Notes under the pieces: generated by a model | Database searches by the model: none | The model's input: only the letters and a program-made list of their open reading frames with translations | Told to the model about the DNA's origin: nothing | Program-made: the position numbers and the translations under genes | Part shown: positions 39,482 through 51,342 of the stretch, piece after piece | Position numbering within the stretch: position 1 is the first letter of the stretch | How the letters are laid out: the number at the start of each line of letters is the position of its first letter | NCBI RefSeq assembly: GCF_052857255.1 | Contig: NW_027526641.1 | Coordinates: 62,001 to 126,000, forward strand | Length of the DNA stretch: 64,000 bases | Direction of reading: 5' to 3' | Origin: Amblyomma americanum | Lineage: Eukaryota; Arthropoda; Arachnida; Ixodida; Ixodidae

Positions 39482-41590
39482 TTTTTCTCTCAGAACTGCG
39501 CGAAAACTTGTATTCCTGCTCAACACAATGGGATACATCGTTTTAGATCGAAACAAGCAAAATTCACGAGCATCGATTTTACAAGTCGTCGAAGAGTAGA
39601 CGAGAGAAAGGTGTAAAATTTTCTCTAAGAACTGCGCGAAAACTTGTATTCCTGCTCAACACAACGGGATACATCGTTTTAGATCGAAACAAGCAAAATT
39701 CACGAGCATCGATTTTACAAGTCGTCGAAGAGTAGACGAGAGAAAGGTGTAAACTTTTTTCTCTAAAAACTGCGCGAAAACTTGTATTTCGGCTCAAAAC
39801 AACGGGATACATCGTTTTAGACCGAAAGTAGCAAGATTCACGAGCATCGATTTTACAAGTCGTCGAAGAGTGGACGAGAGAAAGGTGTTAACTTTTTCTC
39901 TCAGAACTGCGCGAAAACTTGTATTCCGGCTCAAAACAACGGGATACATCGTTTTAGATCGAAACTAGCAAGATTCACGAGCATCGATTTTACAAGTCGT
40001 CGAAGAGAACGAGAGAAAGGTGTAAACTTTTTCTCTCAGAACTGCGCGATAACTTGTATTCCGGCTCAAAACAACGGGATACATCGTTTTAGACCGAAAC
40101 TAGCAAGATTCACAAGCATCGATTTTACAAGTCGTCGAAGAGTAGACGAGAGAAAGGCGTAAACTTTTTCTCTCAGATCTGCGCGAAAACTTGTTTTCCG
40201 GCTCCAAACAACGGGATACATCGTTTTAGATCGAAACTAGCAAGATTAACGAGCAACGATTTTACAAGTCGTCGAAGAGTAGACGAGAGAAAGGTGTAAA
40301 CTTTTTTTCTCAGAACTGCACGAAAACTTGTATTCCGGCTCAAAACAACAGGATACATCGTTTTAGATCGAAACTAGCAAGATTCACGAGCGTCGATTTT
40401 ACAAGTCGTCGAAGAGTAGACGAGAAAAAGGTGTAAATTTTTCTCTCAGAACTGCGCGAAAACTTGTATTCCGGCTGAAAACAACGGGATACATCGTTTT
40501 AGATCGAAACTAGCAAGATTAACGAGCATCGATTTTACAAGTCGTCGAAGAGTAGACGAGAGAGGTGTAAAATTTTTTTCTCAGAACTGCGCGACAACTT
40601 GTATTCCGGCTCAAAACAACGGGATACATCGTTTTAGATCGAAACTAGCAAGATTCACAAGCATGGATTTTACAAGTCGTCGTAGAGAACGAGAGAAAGG
40701 TGTAAACTTTTTTCTCTAAAAACTGCGCGAAAACTTGTATTCCGGCTCAAAACAGCCGGATACATCGTTTTAGACCGAAACTAGCAAGATTCACGAGCAT
40801 CGATTTTACAAGTCGCCGAAGAGTAGACGAGAGAAAGGTGTAAACTTTTTCTCACAGGACTGCGTGAAAACTTGTATTCCGGCTCAAAACAACGACATAG
40901 ATCGTTTTAGATCGAAACTAGCAAGATTCACGAGCATCGATTTTACAAGTCGTCGAAGAGTAGACGAGAGAAAGGTGTAAAATTTTCTCTCAGAACTGCG
41001 CGAAAACTTGTATTCCGGCTCAAAACAACGGGATACATTGTTTTAGATCGAAACTAGCAAGATTCACGAGCATCGATTTTACAAGTCGTCGAAGAGAATG
41101 AGAGAAAGGTGTAAACTTGTTCTCTCAGAACAGCGCGAAAACTTTTATTCCTGCTCAACACAATGGGATACATCGTTTTAGATCAAAACAAGCAAAATTC
41201 ACGAGCATCGATTTTACAAGTCGTCGAAGAGTAGACGAGAGAAAGGCGTAAACCATTACTCTCAGAACTGCGCGAAAACTTGTATTCCGGCTCAAAACAA
41301 CGGGATACATCGTTTTAGATCGAAACTAGCAAGGTTAACGAGCAACGATTTTACAAGTCGTCGCAGAGTAGACGAGAGAAAGGTGTAAACCATTACTCTC
41401 AGAACTGCGCGAAAACTTGTATTCCGGTTCAAAACAACGGGATACATCGCTTTAGATCGAAAGTAGCAAGATTCACGAGCATCGATTTTACAAGTCGTCG
41501 AAGTGTAGACGAGAGAAAGGTGTAAACTTTTTCTCTAAGAACTGCGCGAAAACTTGTATTCCGGCTCAAAACAAAGGGGATACATTGTTT
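39482..41590 (+). repeat. Mixed monomers at the domain boundary
   Basis: No HOR period is shared with the adjacent unit over this stretch. From about 40,700 the monomers copy types last seen in the first 9 kb: CAGCCGGATAC (about 40,753; as at 1,870 and 3,376), CACAGGACTGCGTG (about 40,852) and the CTTGTTCTCTC with TTTTATTCCTGC pair (41,117-41,147; as at 8,390). A short monomer with GACGAGAGAGGTG (about 40,555) has lost 4 bp. After 41.5 kb the right-domain variants begin. Confidence 0.7.
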
Positions 41591-44500
41591 TAGATCGAAA
41601 CTAGCAAGATTCACGAGCATCGATTTTACAAGTCGTCGAAGAGAACCAGAGAAAGGTGTAAACTTTTTCTCTCAGAACTGCGCGATAACTTGTATTCCGG
41701 CTCAAAACAACGAGATACATTGTTTTAGATCAAAACAAGCAAAATTCACGAGCATCGATTTTACAAGTCGTCGAAGTGTAGACGAGAGAAAGGTGTAAAC
41801 TTTTTCTCTCAGAACTGCGCGAAAACTTGTGTTGCGGCTCAAAACAACGGGATACATCGTTTTAGATCGAAACTAGCAAGATTCACGAGCATCGATTTTA
41901 CAAGTCGTCGAAGAGTGGACGAGAGGAAGGTGTAAACTTTTTCTCTCAGAACAGCGCGAAAACTTGTGTTCCGGCTCAAAACAACGGGATACATCGTTTT
42001 AGATCGAAACTAGCAAGATTCACGAGCATCGATTTTACAAGTCGTCGAAGAGTGGACGAGAGAAAGGTGTAAACTTTTTCTCTCAGAACTGCGCGAAAAA
42101 TTGTGTTCCGGCTCAAAACAACGAGATACATTGTTTTAGATCAAAACAAGCAAAATTAACGAGCATCGATTTTACAAGTCGTCGAAGTGTAGACGAGAGA
42201 AAGGTGTAAACTTTTTCTCTCAGAACTGCGCGAAAACTTGTGTTCCGGCTCAAAAAACGGTATACATCGTTTTAGATCGAAACTAGCAAGATTCACGAGC
42301 ATCGATTTTACAAGTCGTCGAAGAGTGGACGAGAGAAAGGTGTAAACTTTTTCTCTCAGAACTGCGCGAAAACTTGTATTCCGGCTCAAAACAAAGGGGA
42401 TACATTGTTTTAGATCGAAACTAGCAAGATTCACGAGCATTGATTTTACAAGTCGTCGAAGAGAACCAGAGAAAGGTGTAAACTTTTTCTCTCAGAACTG
42501 CGCGAAAACTTGTGTTCCGGCTCAAAACAAAGGGATACATCGTTTTAGATCGAAACTAGCAAGATTCACGAGCATCGGTTTTAAAAGTCGTCGAAGTGTA
42601 GACGAGAGAAAGGTGTAAACTTTTTCTCTCAGAACTGCGCGAAAACTTGTTTTCCGGCTCAAAACAACGGGATACATCGTTTTAGATCGAAACTAGCAAG
42701 GTTAACGAGCAACGATTTTACAAGTCGTCGAAGAGTAGACGAAAGAAAGGTGTAAACTTTTTCTCTCAGAACTGCACGAAAACTTGTATTCCGGCTCAAA
42801 ACAACAGGATACATCGTTTTAGATCGAGACTAGCAAGATTCACGAGCGTCGATTTTACAAGTCGTCGAAGTGTAGATGAGAGAATGGTGTAAACTTTTTC
42901 TCTCAGAACTGCGCGAAAACTTGTGTTCCGGCTCAAAACAACGGGATACATCGTTTTAGATCGAAACTAGCAAGATTCACGAGCATCGATTTTACAAGTC
43001 GTCGAAGAGTGGACGAGAGAAAGGTGTAAACTTTTTCTCTCAGAACTGTGCGAAAACTTGTGTTCCGGCTCAAAACAACGGGATACATCGTTTTAGATCG
43101 AAACTAGCAAGATTCACGAGCATCGATTTTACAAGTCGTCGAAGAGTGGACGAGAGAAAGGTGTAAATTTTTTCTCTCAGAACTGCGCGAAAACTTGTGT
43201 TCCGGCTCAAAACAAAGGGGATACATTGTTTTAGATCGAAACTAGCAAGATTCACGAGCATCGATTTTACAAGTCGTCGAAGAGAACCAGAGAAAGGTGT
43301 AAACTTTTTCTCTCAGAACTGCGCGATAACTTGTATTCCGGCTCAAAACAACGAGATACATTGTTTTAGATCAAAACAAGCAAAATTCACGAGCATCGAT
43401 TTTACAAGTCGTCGAAGTGTAGACGAGAGAAAGGTGTAAACTTTTTCTCTCAGAACTGCGCGAAAACTTGTATTCCGGCTCAAAACAAAGAGGATACATT
43501 GTTTTAGATCGAAACTAGCAAGATTCACGAGCATCGATTTTACAAGTCGTCGAAGAGAACCAGAGAAAGGTGTAAACTTTTTCTCTCAGAACTGCGCGAT
43601 AACTTGTATTCCGGCTCAAAACAACGAGATACATTGTTTTAGATCAAAACAAGCAAAATTCACGAGCATCGATTTTACAAGTCGTCGAAGTGTAGACGAG
43701 AGAAAGGTGTAAACTTTTTCTCTAAGAACTGCGCGAAAACTTGTATTCCGGTTCAAAACAAAGGGGATACATTGTTTTAGATCGAAACTAGCAAGATTCA
43801 CGAGCATCGATTTTACAAGTCGTCGAAGAGAACCAGAAAAAGGTGTAAACTTTTTTTCTCAGAACTGCGCGATAACTTGTATTCCGGCTCAAAACAACGA
43901 GATACATTGTTTTAGATCAAAACAAGCAAAATTCACGAGCATCGATTTTACAAGTCGTCGAAGTGTAGACGAGAGAAAGGTGTAAACTTTTTCTCTCAGA
44001 ACTGCGCGAAAACTTGTGTTCCGGCTCAAAACAACGGGATACATCGTTTTAGATCGAAACTAGCAAGATTCACGAGCATCGATTTTACAAGTCGTCGAAG
44101 AGTGGACGAGAGAAAGGTGTAAACTTTTTCTCTCAGAACTGCGCGAAAACTTGTATTCCGGCTCAAAACAAAGGGGATACATTGTTTTAGATCGAAACTA
44201 GCAAGATTCACGAGCATCGATTTTACAAGTCGTCGAAGAGAACCAGAGAAAGGTGTAAACTTTTTCTCTCAGAACTGCGCGAAAACTTGTGTTCCGGCTC
44301 AAAACAACGGGATACATCGTTTTAGATCGAAACTAGCAAGATTCACGAGCATCGATTTTAGAAGTCGTCGAAGAGAACCAGAGAAAGGTGTAAACTTTTT
44401 CTCTCAGAACTGCGCGATAACTTGTATTCCGGCTCAAAACAACGAGATACATTGTTTTAGATCAAAACAAGCAAAATTCACGAGCATCGATTTAACAAGT

Positions 44501-46447
44501 CGTCGAAGTGTAGACGAGAGAAAGGTGTAAACTTTTTCTCTCAGAACTGCGCGAAAACTTGTGTTGCGGCTCAAAACAACGGGATACATCGTTTTAGATC
44601 GAAACTAGCAAGATTCACGAGCATCGATTTTACAAGTCGTCGAAGAGTGGACGAGAGGAAGGTGTAAACTTTTTCTCTCAGAACAGCGCGAAAACTTGTG
44701 TTCCGGCTCAAAACAACGGGATACATCGTTTTAGATCGAAACTAGCAAGATTCACGAGCATCGATTTTACAAGTCGTCGAAGAGTGGACGAGAGAAAGGT
44801 GTAAACTTTTTCTCTCAGAACTGCGCGAAAAATTGTGTTCCGGCTCAAAACAACGAGATACATTGTTTTAGATCAAAACAAGCAAAATTAACGAGCATCG
44901 ATTTTACAAGTCGTCGAAGTGTAGACGAGAGAAAGGTGTAAACTTTTTCTCTCAGAACTGCGCGAAAACTTGTGTTCCGGCTCAAAAAACGGTATACATC
45001 GTTTTAGATCGAAACTAGCAAGATTCACGAGCATCGATTTTACAAGTCGTCGAAGAGTGGACGAGAGAAAGGTGTAAACTTTTTCTCTCAGAACTGCGCG
45101 AAAACTTGTATTCCGGCTCAAAACAAAGGGGATACATTGTTTTAGATCGAAACTAGCAAGATTCACGAGCATTGATTTTACAAGTCGTCGAAGAGAACCA
45201 GAGAAAGGTGTAAACTTTTTCTCTCAGAACTGCGCGAAAACTTGTGTTCCGGCTCAAAACAAAGGGATACATCGTTTTAGATCGAAACTAGCAAGATTCA
45301 CGAGCATCGGTTTTAAAAGTCGTCGAAGTGTAGACGAGAGAAAGGTGTAAACTTTTTCTCTCAGAACTGCGCGAAAACTTGTTTTCCGGCTCAAAACAAC
45401 GGGATACATCGTTTTAGATCGAAACTAGCAAGGTTAACGAGCAACGATTTTACAAGTCGTCGAAGAGTAGACGAAAGAAAGGTGTAAACTTTTTCTCTCA
45501 GAACTGCACGAAAACTTGTATTCCGGCTCAAAACAACAGGATACATCGTTTTAGATCGAGACTAGCAAGATTCACGAGCGTCGATTTTACAAGTCGTCGA
45601 AGTGTAGATGAGAGAAAGGTGTAAACTTTTTCTCTCAGAACTGCGCGAAAACTTGTGTTCCGGCTCAAAACAACGGGATACATCGTTTTAGATCGAAACT
45701 AGCAAGATTCACGAGCATCGATTTTACAAGTCGTCGAAGAGTGGACGAGAGAAAGGTGTAAACTTTTTCTCTCAGAACTGTGCGAAAACTTGTGTTCCGG
45801 CTCAAAACAACGGGATACATCGTTTTAGATCGAAACTAGCAAGATTCACGAGCATCGATTTTACAAGTCGTCGAAGAGTGGACGAGAGAAAGGTGTAAAT
45901 TTTTTCTCTCAGAACTGCGCGAAAACTTGTGTTCCGGCTCAAAACAAAGGGGATACATTGTTTTAGATCGAAACTAGCAAGATTCACGAGCATCGATTTT
46001 ACAAGTCGTCGAAGAGAACCAGAGAAAGGTGTAAACTTTTTCTCTCAGAACTGCGCGATAACTTGTATTCCGGCTCAAAACAACGAGATACATTGTTTTA
46101 GATCAAAACAAGCAAAATTCACGAGCATCGATTTTACAAGTCGTCGAAGTGTAGACGAGAGAAAGGTGTAAACTTTTTCTCTCAGAACTGCGCGAAAACT
46201 TGTATTCCGGCTCAAAACAAAGAGGATACATTGTTTTAGATCGAAACTAGCAAGATTCACGAGCATCGATTTTACAAGTCGTCGAAGAGAACCAGAGAAA
46301 GGTGTAAACTTTTTCTCTCAGAACTGCGCGATAACTTGTATTCCGGCTCAAAACAACGAGATACATTGTTTTAGATCAAAACAAGCAAAATTCACGAGCA
46401 TCGATTTTACAAGTCGTCGAAGTGTAGACGAGAGAAAGGTGTAAACG
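41590..46447 (+). repeat. Pair of HOR copies at offset 2,732 bp
   Basis: 41,590-43,715 recurs at 44,322-46,447 (offset 2,732, 20 monomers less 8 bp). Shared private marks include CTCAAAAAACGGTATAC (42,250 and 44,982; a monomer shortened by 3 bp), CAGCGCGAAAAC after TCTCAGAA, AGATCGAGACTAGC, GTGTAGATGAGAG and CAAAGAGGATAC. A visible difference is AGAATGGTG (42,892) against AGAAAGGTG. About 600 bp of similar monomers (43,716-44,321) separates the two matching segments. Confidence 0.85.
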
Positions 46448-49218
46448 TTTTCTCTCAGAACTGCGCGAAAACTTGTGTTCCGGCTCAAAACAACGGGATA
46501 CATCGTTTTAGATCGAAACTAGCAAGATTCACGAGCATCGATTTTACAAGTCGTCGAAGAGTGGACGAGAGAAAGGTGTAAACTTTTTCTCTCAGAACTG
46601 CGCGAAAACTTGTGTTCCGGCTCAAAACAACGGGATACATCGTTTTAGATCGAAACTAGCAAGATTCACGAGCATCGCTTTTACAAGTCGTCGAAGAGTG
46701 GACGAGAGAAAGGTGTAAACTTTTTCTCTCAGAACTGCGCGAAAACTTGTGTTCCGGCTCAAAACAACGAGATACATTGTTTTAGATCAAAACAAGCAAA
46801 ATTCACGAGCATCGATTTTACAAGTCGTCGAAGTGTAGACGAGAGAAAGGTGTAAACTTTTTCTCTCAGAACTGCGCGAAAACTTGTGTTCCGGCTCAAA
46901 ACAACGGGATACATCGTTTTAGATCGAAACTAGCAAGATTCACGAGCATCGATTTTACAAGTCGTCGAAGAGTGGACGAGAGAAAGGTGTAAACTTTTTC
47001 TCTCAGAACTGCGCGAAAACTTGTATTCCGGCTCAAAACAAAGGGGATACATTGTTTTAGATCGAAACTAGCAAGATTCACGAGCATCGATTTTACAAGT
47101 CGTCGAAGAGAACCAGAGAAAGGTGTAAACTTTTTCTCTCAGAACTGCGCGAAAACTTGTGTTCCGGCTCAAAACAACGGGATACATCGTTTTAGATCGA
47201 AACTAGCAAGATTCACGAGCATCGATTTTACAAGTCGTCGAAGTGTAGACGAGAGAAAGGTGTAAACTTTTTCTCTCAGAACTGCGCGAAAACTTGTTTT
47301 CCGGCTCAAAACAACGGGATACATCGTTTTAGATCGAAACTAGCAAGGTTAACGAGCAACGATTTTACAAGTCGTCGAAGAGTGGACGAGAGAAAGGTGT
47401 AAACTTTTTCTCTCAGAACTGCGCGAAAACTTGTATTCCGGCTCAAAACAACAGGATACATCGTTTTAGATCGAAACTAGCAAGATTCACGAGCGTCGAT
47501 TTTACAAGTCGTCGAAGAGTAGATGAGAAAAAGGTGTAAATTTTTCTCTCAGAACTGCGCGAAAACTTGTATTCCGGCTGAAAACAACGGGATACATCGT
47601 TTTAGATCGAAACAAGCAAAATTCACGAGCATCGATTTTACAAGTCGTCAAAGAGTGGACGAGAGAAAGGTGTAAACTTTTTCTCTCAGAACTGCGCGAA
47701 AACTTGTGTTCCGGCTCAAAACAACGGGATACATCGTTTTAGATCGAAACTAGCAAGGTTAACGAGCAACGATTTTACAAGTCGTCGAAGAGTAGACGAG
47801 AGAAAGGTGTAAAATTTTCTCTAAGAACTGCGCGAAAACTTGTATTCCTGCTCAACACAACGGGATACATCGTTCTAGATCGAAACAAGCAAAATTCCCG
47901 AGCATCGATTTTACAAGTCGTCGAAGAGAACCAGAGAAAGGTGTAAACTTTTTCTCTCAGAACTGCGCGATAACTTGTATTCCGGCTCAAAACAACGAGA
48001 TACATTGTTTTAGATCAAAACAATCAAAATTCACGAGCATCGATTTTACAAGTCGTCGAAGTATAGACGAGAGAAAGGTGTAAACTTTTTCTCTCAGAAC
48101 TGCGCGAAAACTTGTGTTCCGTCTCAAAACAACGGGATACATCGTTTTAGATCGAAACTAGCAAGATTCACGAGCATCAATTTTACAAGTCGTCGAAGAG
48201 TAGACGAGAGAAAGGTGTAAACTTTTTCTCTCAGATCTGCGCGAAAACTTGTTTTCCGGCTCAAAACAAAGGGGATACATCGTTTTAGATTGAAACTAGC
48301 AAGGTTAACGAGCATCGATTTTACAAGTCGTCGAAAAGTAGACGAGAGAAAGGTGTAAAATTTTTCTCTCAGAACTGCGCGAAAACTTGTTTTCCGGCTC
48401 AAAACAAAGGCGATACATTGTTTTAGATCGAAACTAGCAAGGTTAACGAGCAACGATTTTACAAGTTGTCGAAGAGTGGACGAGAGAAAGGTGTAAACTT
48501 TTTCTCTCAGAACTGCGCGAAAACTTGTATTCCGGCTCAAAACAAAGGGGATACATTGTTTTAGATCGAAACTAGCAAGATTCACGAGCATCGATTTTAC
48601 AAGTCGTCGAAGAGAACCAGACAAAGGTGTAAACTTTTTCTCTCAGAACTGCGCGAAAACTTGTATTCCGGCTCAAAACAACGGGATACATCGTTTTAGA
48701 TTGAAACTAGCAAGGTTAACGAGCAACGATTTTACAAGTCGTCGAAGAGTAGACGAGAGAAAGGTGTAAAATTTTCTCTAAGAACTGCGCGAAAACTTGT
48801 ATTCCTGCTAAACACAACGGGATACATCGTTCTAGATCGAAACAAGCAAAATTCACGAGCATCGATTTTATAAGTCGTCGAAAAGTGGACGAGAGAAAGG
48901 TGTAAACTTTTTCTCTCAGAACTGCGCGAAAACTTGTATTCCGGCTCAAAACAAAGGGGATACATTGTTTTAGATCGAAACTAGCAAGATTCACGAGCAT
49001 CGATTTTACAAGTCGTCGAAGAGAACCAGACAAAGGTGTAAACGTTTTCTCTCAGAACTGCGCGAAAACTTGTATTCCGGCTCAAAACAAAGGGGATACA
49101 TCGTTTTAGATTGAAACTAGCAAGGTTAACGAGCAACGATTTTACAAGTCGTCGAAGAGTAGACGAGAGAAAGGTGTAAAATTTTCTCTAAGAACTGCGC
49201 GAAAACTTGTATTCCTGC
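46448..49218 (+). repeat. Right-domain monomers without a clear long HOR
   Basis: The same monomer family continues with no gene or insertion. Local three-monomer similarity is visible around GAGAACCAGACAAAGG (48,612 and 49,020). AAAGGGG monomers become frequent towards the end, leading into the homogenised 138-bp stretch. I could not define a HOR longer than a few monomers here by eye. Confidence 0.7.
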
Positions 49219-51342
49219 TCAACACAACGGGATACATCGTTTTAGATCGAAACTAGCAAGATTCACGAGCATCGATTTTACAAGTCGTCGAAGAGTAGAC
49301 GAGAGAAAGGTGTAAAATTTTTCTCTCAGAACTGCGCGAAAACTTGTTTTCCGGCTCAAAACAAAGGGGATACATTGTTTTAGATCGAAACTAGCAAGGT
49401 TAACGAGCAACGATTTTACAAGTCGTCGAAGAGTGGACGAGAGAAAGGTGTAAACTTTTTCTCTCAGAACTGCGCGAAAACTTGTATTCCGACTCAAAAC
49501 AAAGGGGATACATTGTTTTAGATCGGAACTAGCAAGGTTAACGAGCAACGATTTTACAAGTCGTCGAAGAGTGGACGAGAGAAAGGTGTAAACTTTTTCT
49601 CTCAGAACTGCGCGAAAACTTGTATTCCGGCTCAAAACAAAGGGGATACATCGTTTTAGATCGAAACTAGCAAGATTCACGAGTATCGATTTTACAAGTC
49701 GTCGAAGAGTAGACGAGAGAAAGGTGTAAAATTTTTCTCTCAGAACTGCGCGAAAACTTGTTTTCCGGCTCAAAACAAAGGGGATACATTGTTTTAGATC
49801 GAAACTAGCAAGGTTAACGAGCAACGATTTTACAAGTCGTCGAAGAGTGGACGAGAGAAAGGTGTAAACTTTTTCTCTCAGAACTGCGCGAAAACTTGTA
49901 TTCCGGCTCAAAACAAAGGGGATACATTGTTTTAGATCGAAACTAGCAAGGTTAACGAGCAACGATTTTACAAGTCGTCGAAGAGTGGACGAGAGAAAGG
50001 TGTAAACTTTTTCTCTCAGAACTGCGCGAAAACTTGTTTTCCGGCTCAAAACAAAGGGGATACATTGTTTTAGATCGAAACTAGCAAGGTTAACGAGCAT
50101 CGATTTTACAAGTCGTCGAAGAGTGGACGAGAGAAAGGTGTAAACTTTTTCTCTCAGAACTGCGCGAAAACTTGTATTCCGGCTCAAAACAAAGGGGATA
50201 CATTGTTTTGGATCGAAACTAGCAAGGTTAACGAGCATCGATTTTACAAGTCGTCGAAGAGTAGACGAGAGAAAGGTGTAAACTTTTTCTCTCAGAACTG
50301 CGCGAAAACTTGTATTCCGGCTCAAAACAAAGGGGATACATTGTTTTAGATCGAAACTAGCAAGGTTAACGAGCAACGATTTTACAAGTCGTCGAAGAGT
50401 GGACGAGAGAAAGGTGTAAACTTTTTCTCTCAGAACTGCGCGAAAACTTGTTTTCCGGCTCAAAACAAAGGGGATACATTGTTTTAGATCGAAACTAGCA
50501 AGGTTAACGAGCATCGATTTTACAAGTCGTCGAAGAGTGGACGAGAGAAAGGTGTAAACTTTTTCTCTCAGAACTGCGCGAAAACTTGTATTCCGGCTCA
50601 AAACAAAGGGGATACATTGTTTTAGATCGAAACTAGCAAGATTCACGAGCATCGATTTTACAAGTCGTCGAAGAGTGGACGAGAGAAAGGTGTAAAATTT
50701 TTCTCTCAGAACTGCGCGAAAACTTGTTTTCCGGCTCAAAACAAAGGGGATACATTGTTTTAGATCGAAACTAGCAAGGTTAACGAGCAACGATTTTACA
50801 AGTCGTCGAAGAGTGGACGAGAGAAAGGTGTAAACTTTTTCTCTCAGAACTGCGCGAAAACTTGTATTCCGGCTCAAAACAAAGGGGATACATTGTTTTA
50901 GATCGAAACTAGCAAGGTTAACGAGCAACGATTTTACAAGTCGTCGAAGAGTGGACGAGAGAAAGGTGTAAAATGTTTCTCTCAGAACTGCGCGAAAACT
51001 TGTTTTCCGGCTCAAAACAAAGGGGATACATTGTTTTAGATCGAAACTAGCAAGGTTAACGAGCAACGATTTTACAAGTCGTCGAAGAGTGGACGAGAGA
51101 AAGGTGTAAACTTTTTCTCTCAGAACTGCGCGAAAACTTGTATTCCGGCTCAAAACAAAGGGGATACATTGTTTTAGATCGAAACTAGCAAGGTTAACGA
51201 GCAACGATTTTACAAGTCGTCGAAGAGTGGACGAGAGAAAGGTGTAAACTTTTTCTCTCAGAACTGCGCGAAAACTTGTTTTCCGGCTCAAAACAAAGGG
51301 GATACATTGTTTTAGATCGAAACTAGCAAGGTTAACGAGCAT
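49219..51342 (-). other. 707-codon open frame inside the satellite (not called a gene)
   Basis: The frame reads 15 successive 138-bp monomers as a 46-residue repeat beginning MLVNLASFDLKQCIPF. It has no domain I recognise, no unique N- or C-terminal region, and it starts and stops wherever the 138-bp run begins and ends. Variation between units is not concentrated at third codon positions. It alternates R-K-T and R-N-T because of the DNA dimer pattern (TTTTCC against TATTCC). A 46-codon window has roughly an 11% chance of lacking stops in a given frame, so an open frame somewhere in six is expected. The predicted peptide is rich in Lys, Arg, Leu, Val and Ser. Expression is unlikely but not excluded. 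Confidence 0.85.

Larger units (their letters stand above)
1..41100 (+). repeat. Left array domain (older variant vocabulary)
   Basis: This part is defined by monomer classes carrying GAGAATGAGAG or GAGAACGAGAG (2-bp shorter than GAGTAGACGAG), TCCTGCTCAACACAA, AAACAAGCAAAATTC and CCATTACTCTC. They recur in fixed orders to form HORs of about 1.4 to 5.2 kb. The AAAGGGG insertion and the GTGTAGACGAG and GAGAACCAG forms that dominate after 41.5 kb were not seen here. The last GAGAATGAG copy is near 41,094. Boundaries are by eye. Confidence 0.8.

Noticed and set aside
258..48624. Many 60-170 codon open frames on both strands
   Set aside because: All translate the same monomer in one of a few frames (such as MYPVVLSRNTSF on minus or FYKSSKSRREKG on plus) and end when a 135, 136 or 137-bp monomer shifts phase. 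None has gene context.
48716..49033. Overlapping open frames in two minus-strand frames as a dual-coding gene
   Set aside because: The overlap simply reflects two stop-poor frames of one monomer, and both end at ordinary length-variant monomers.
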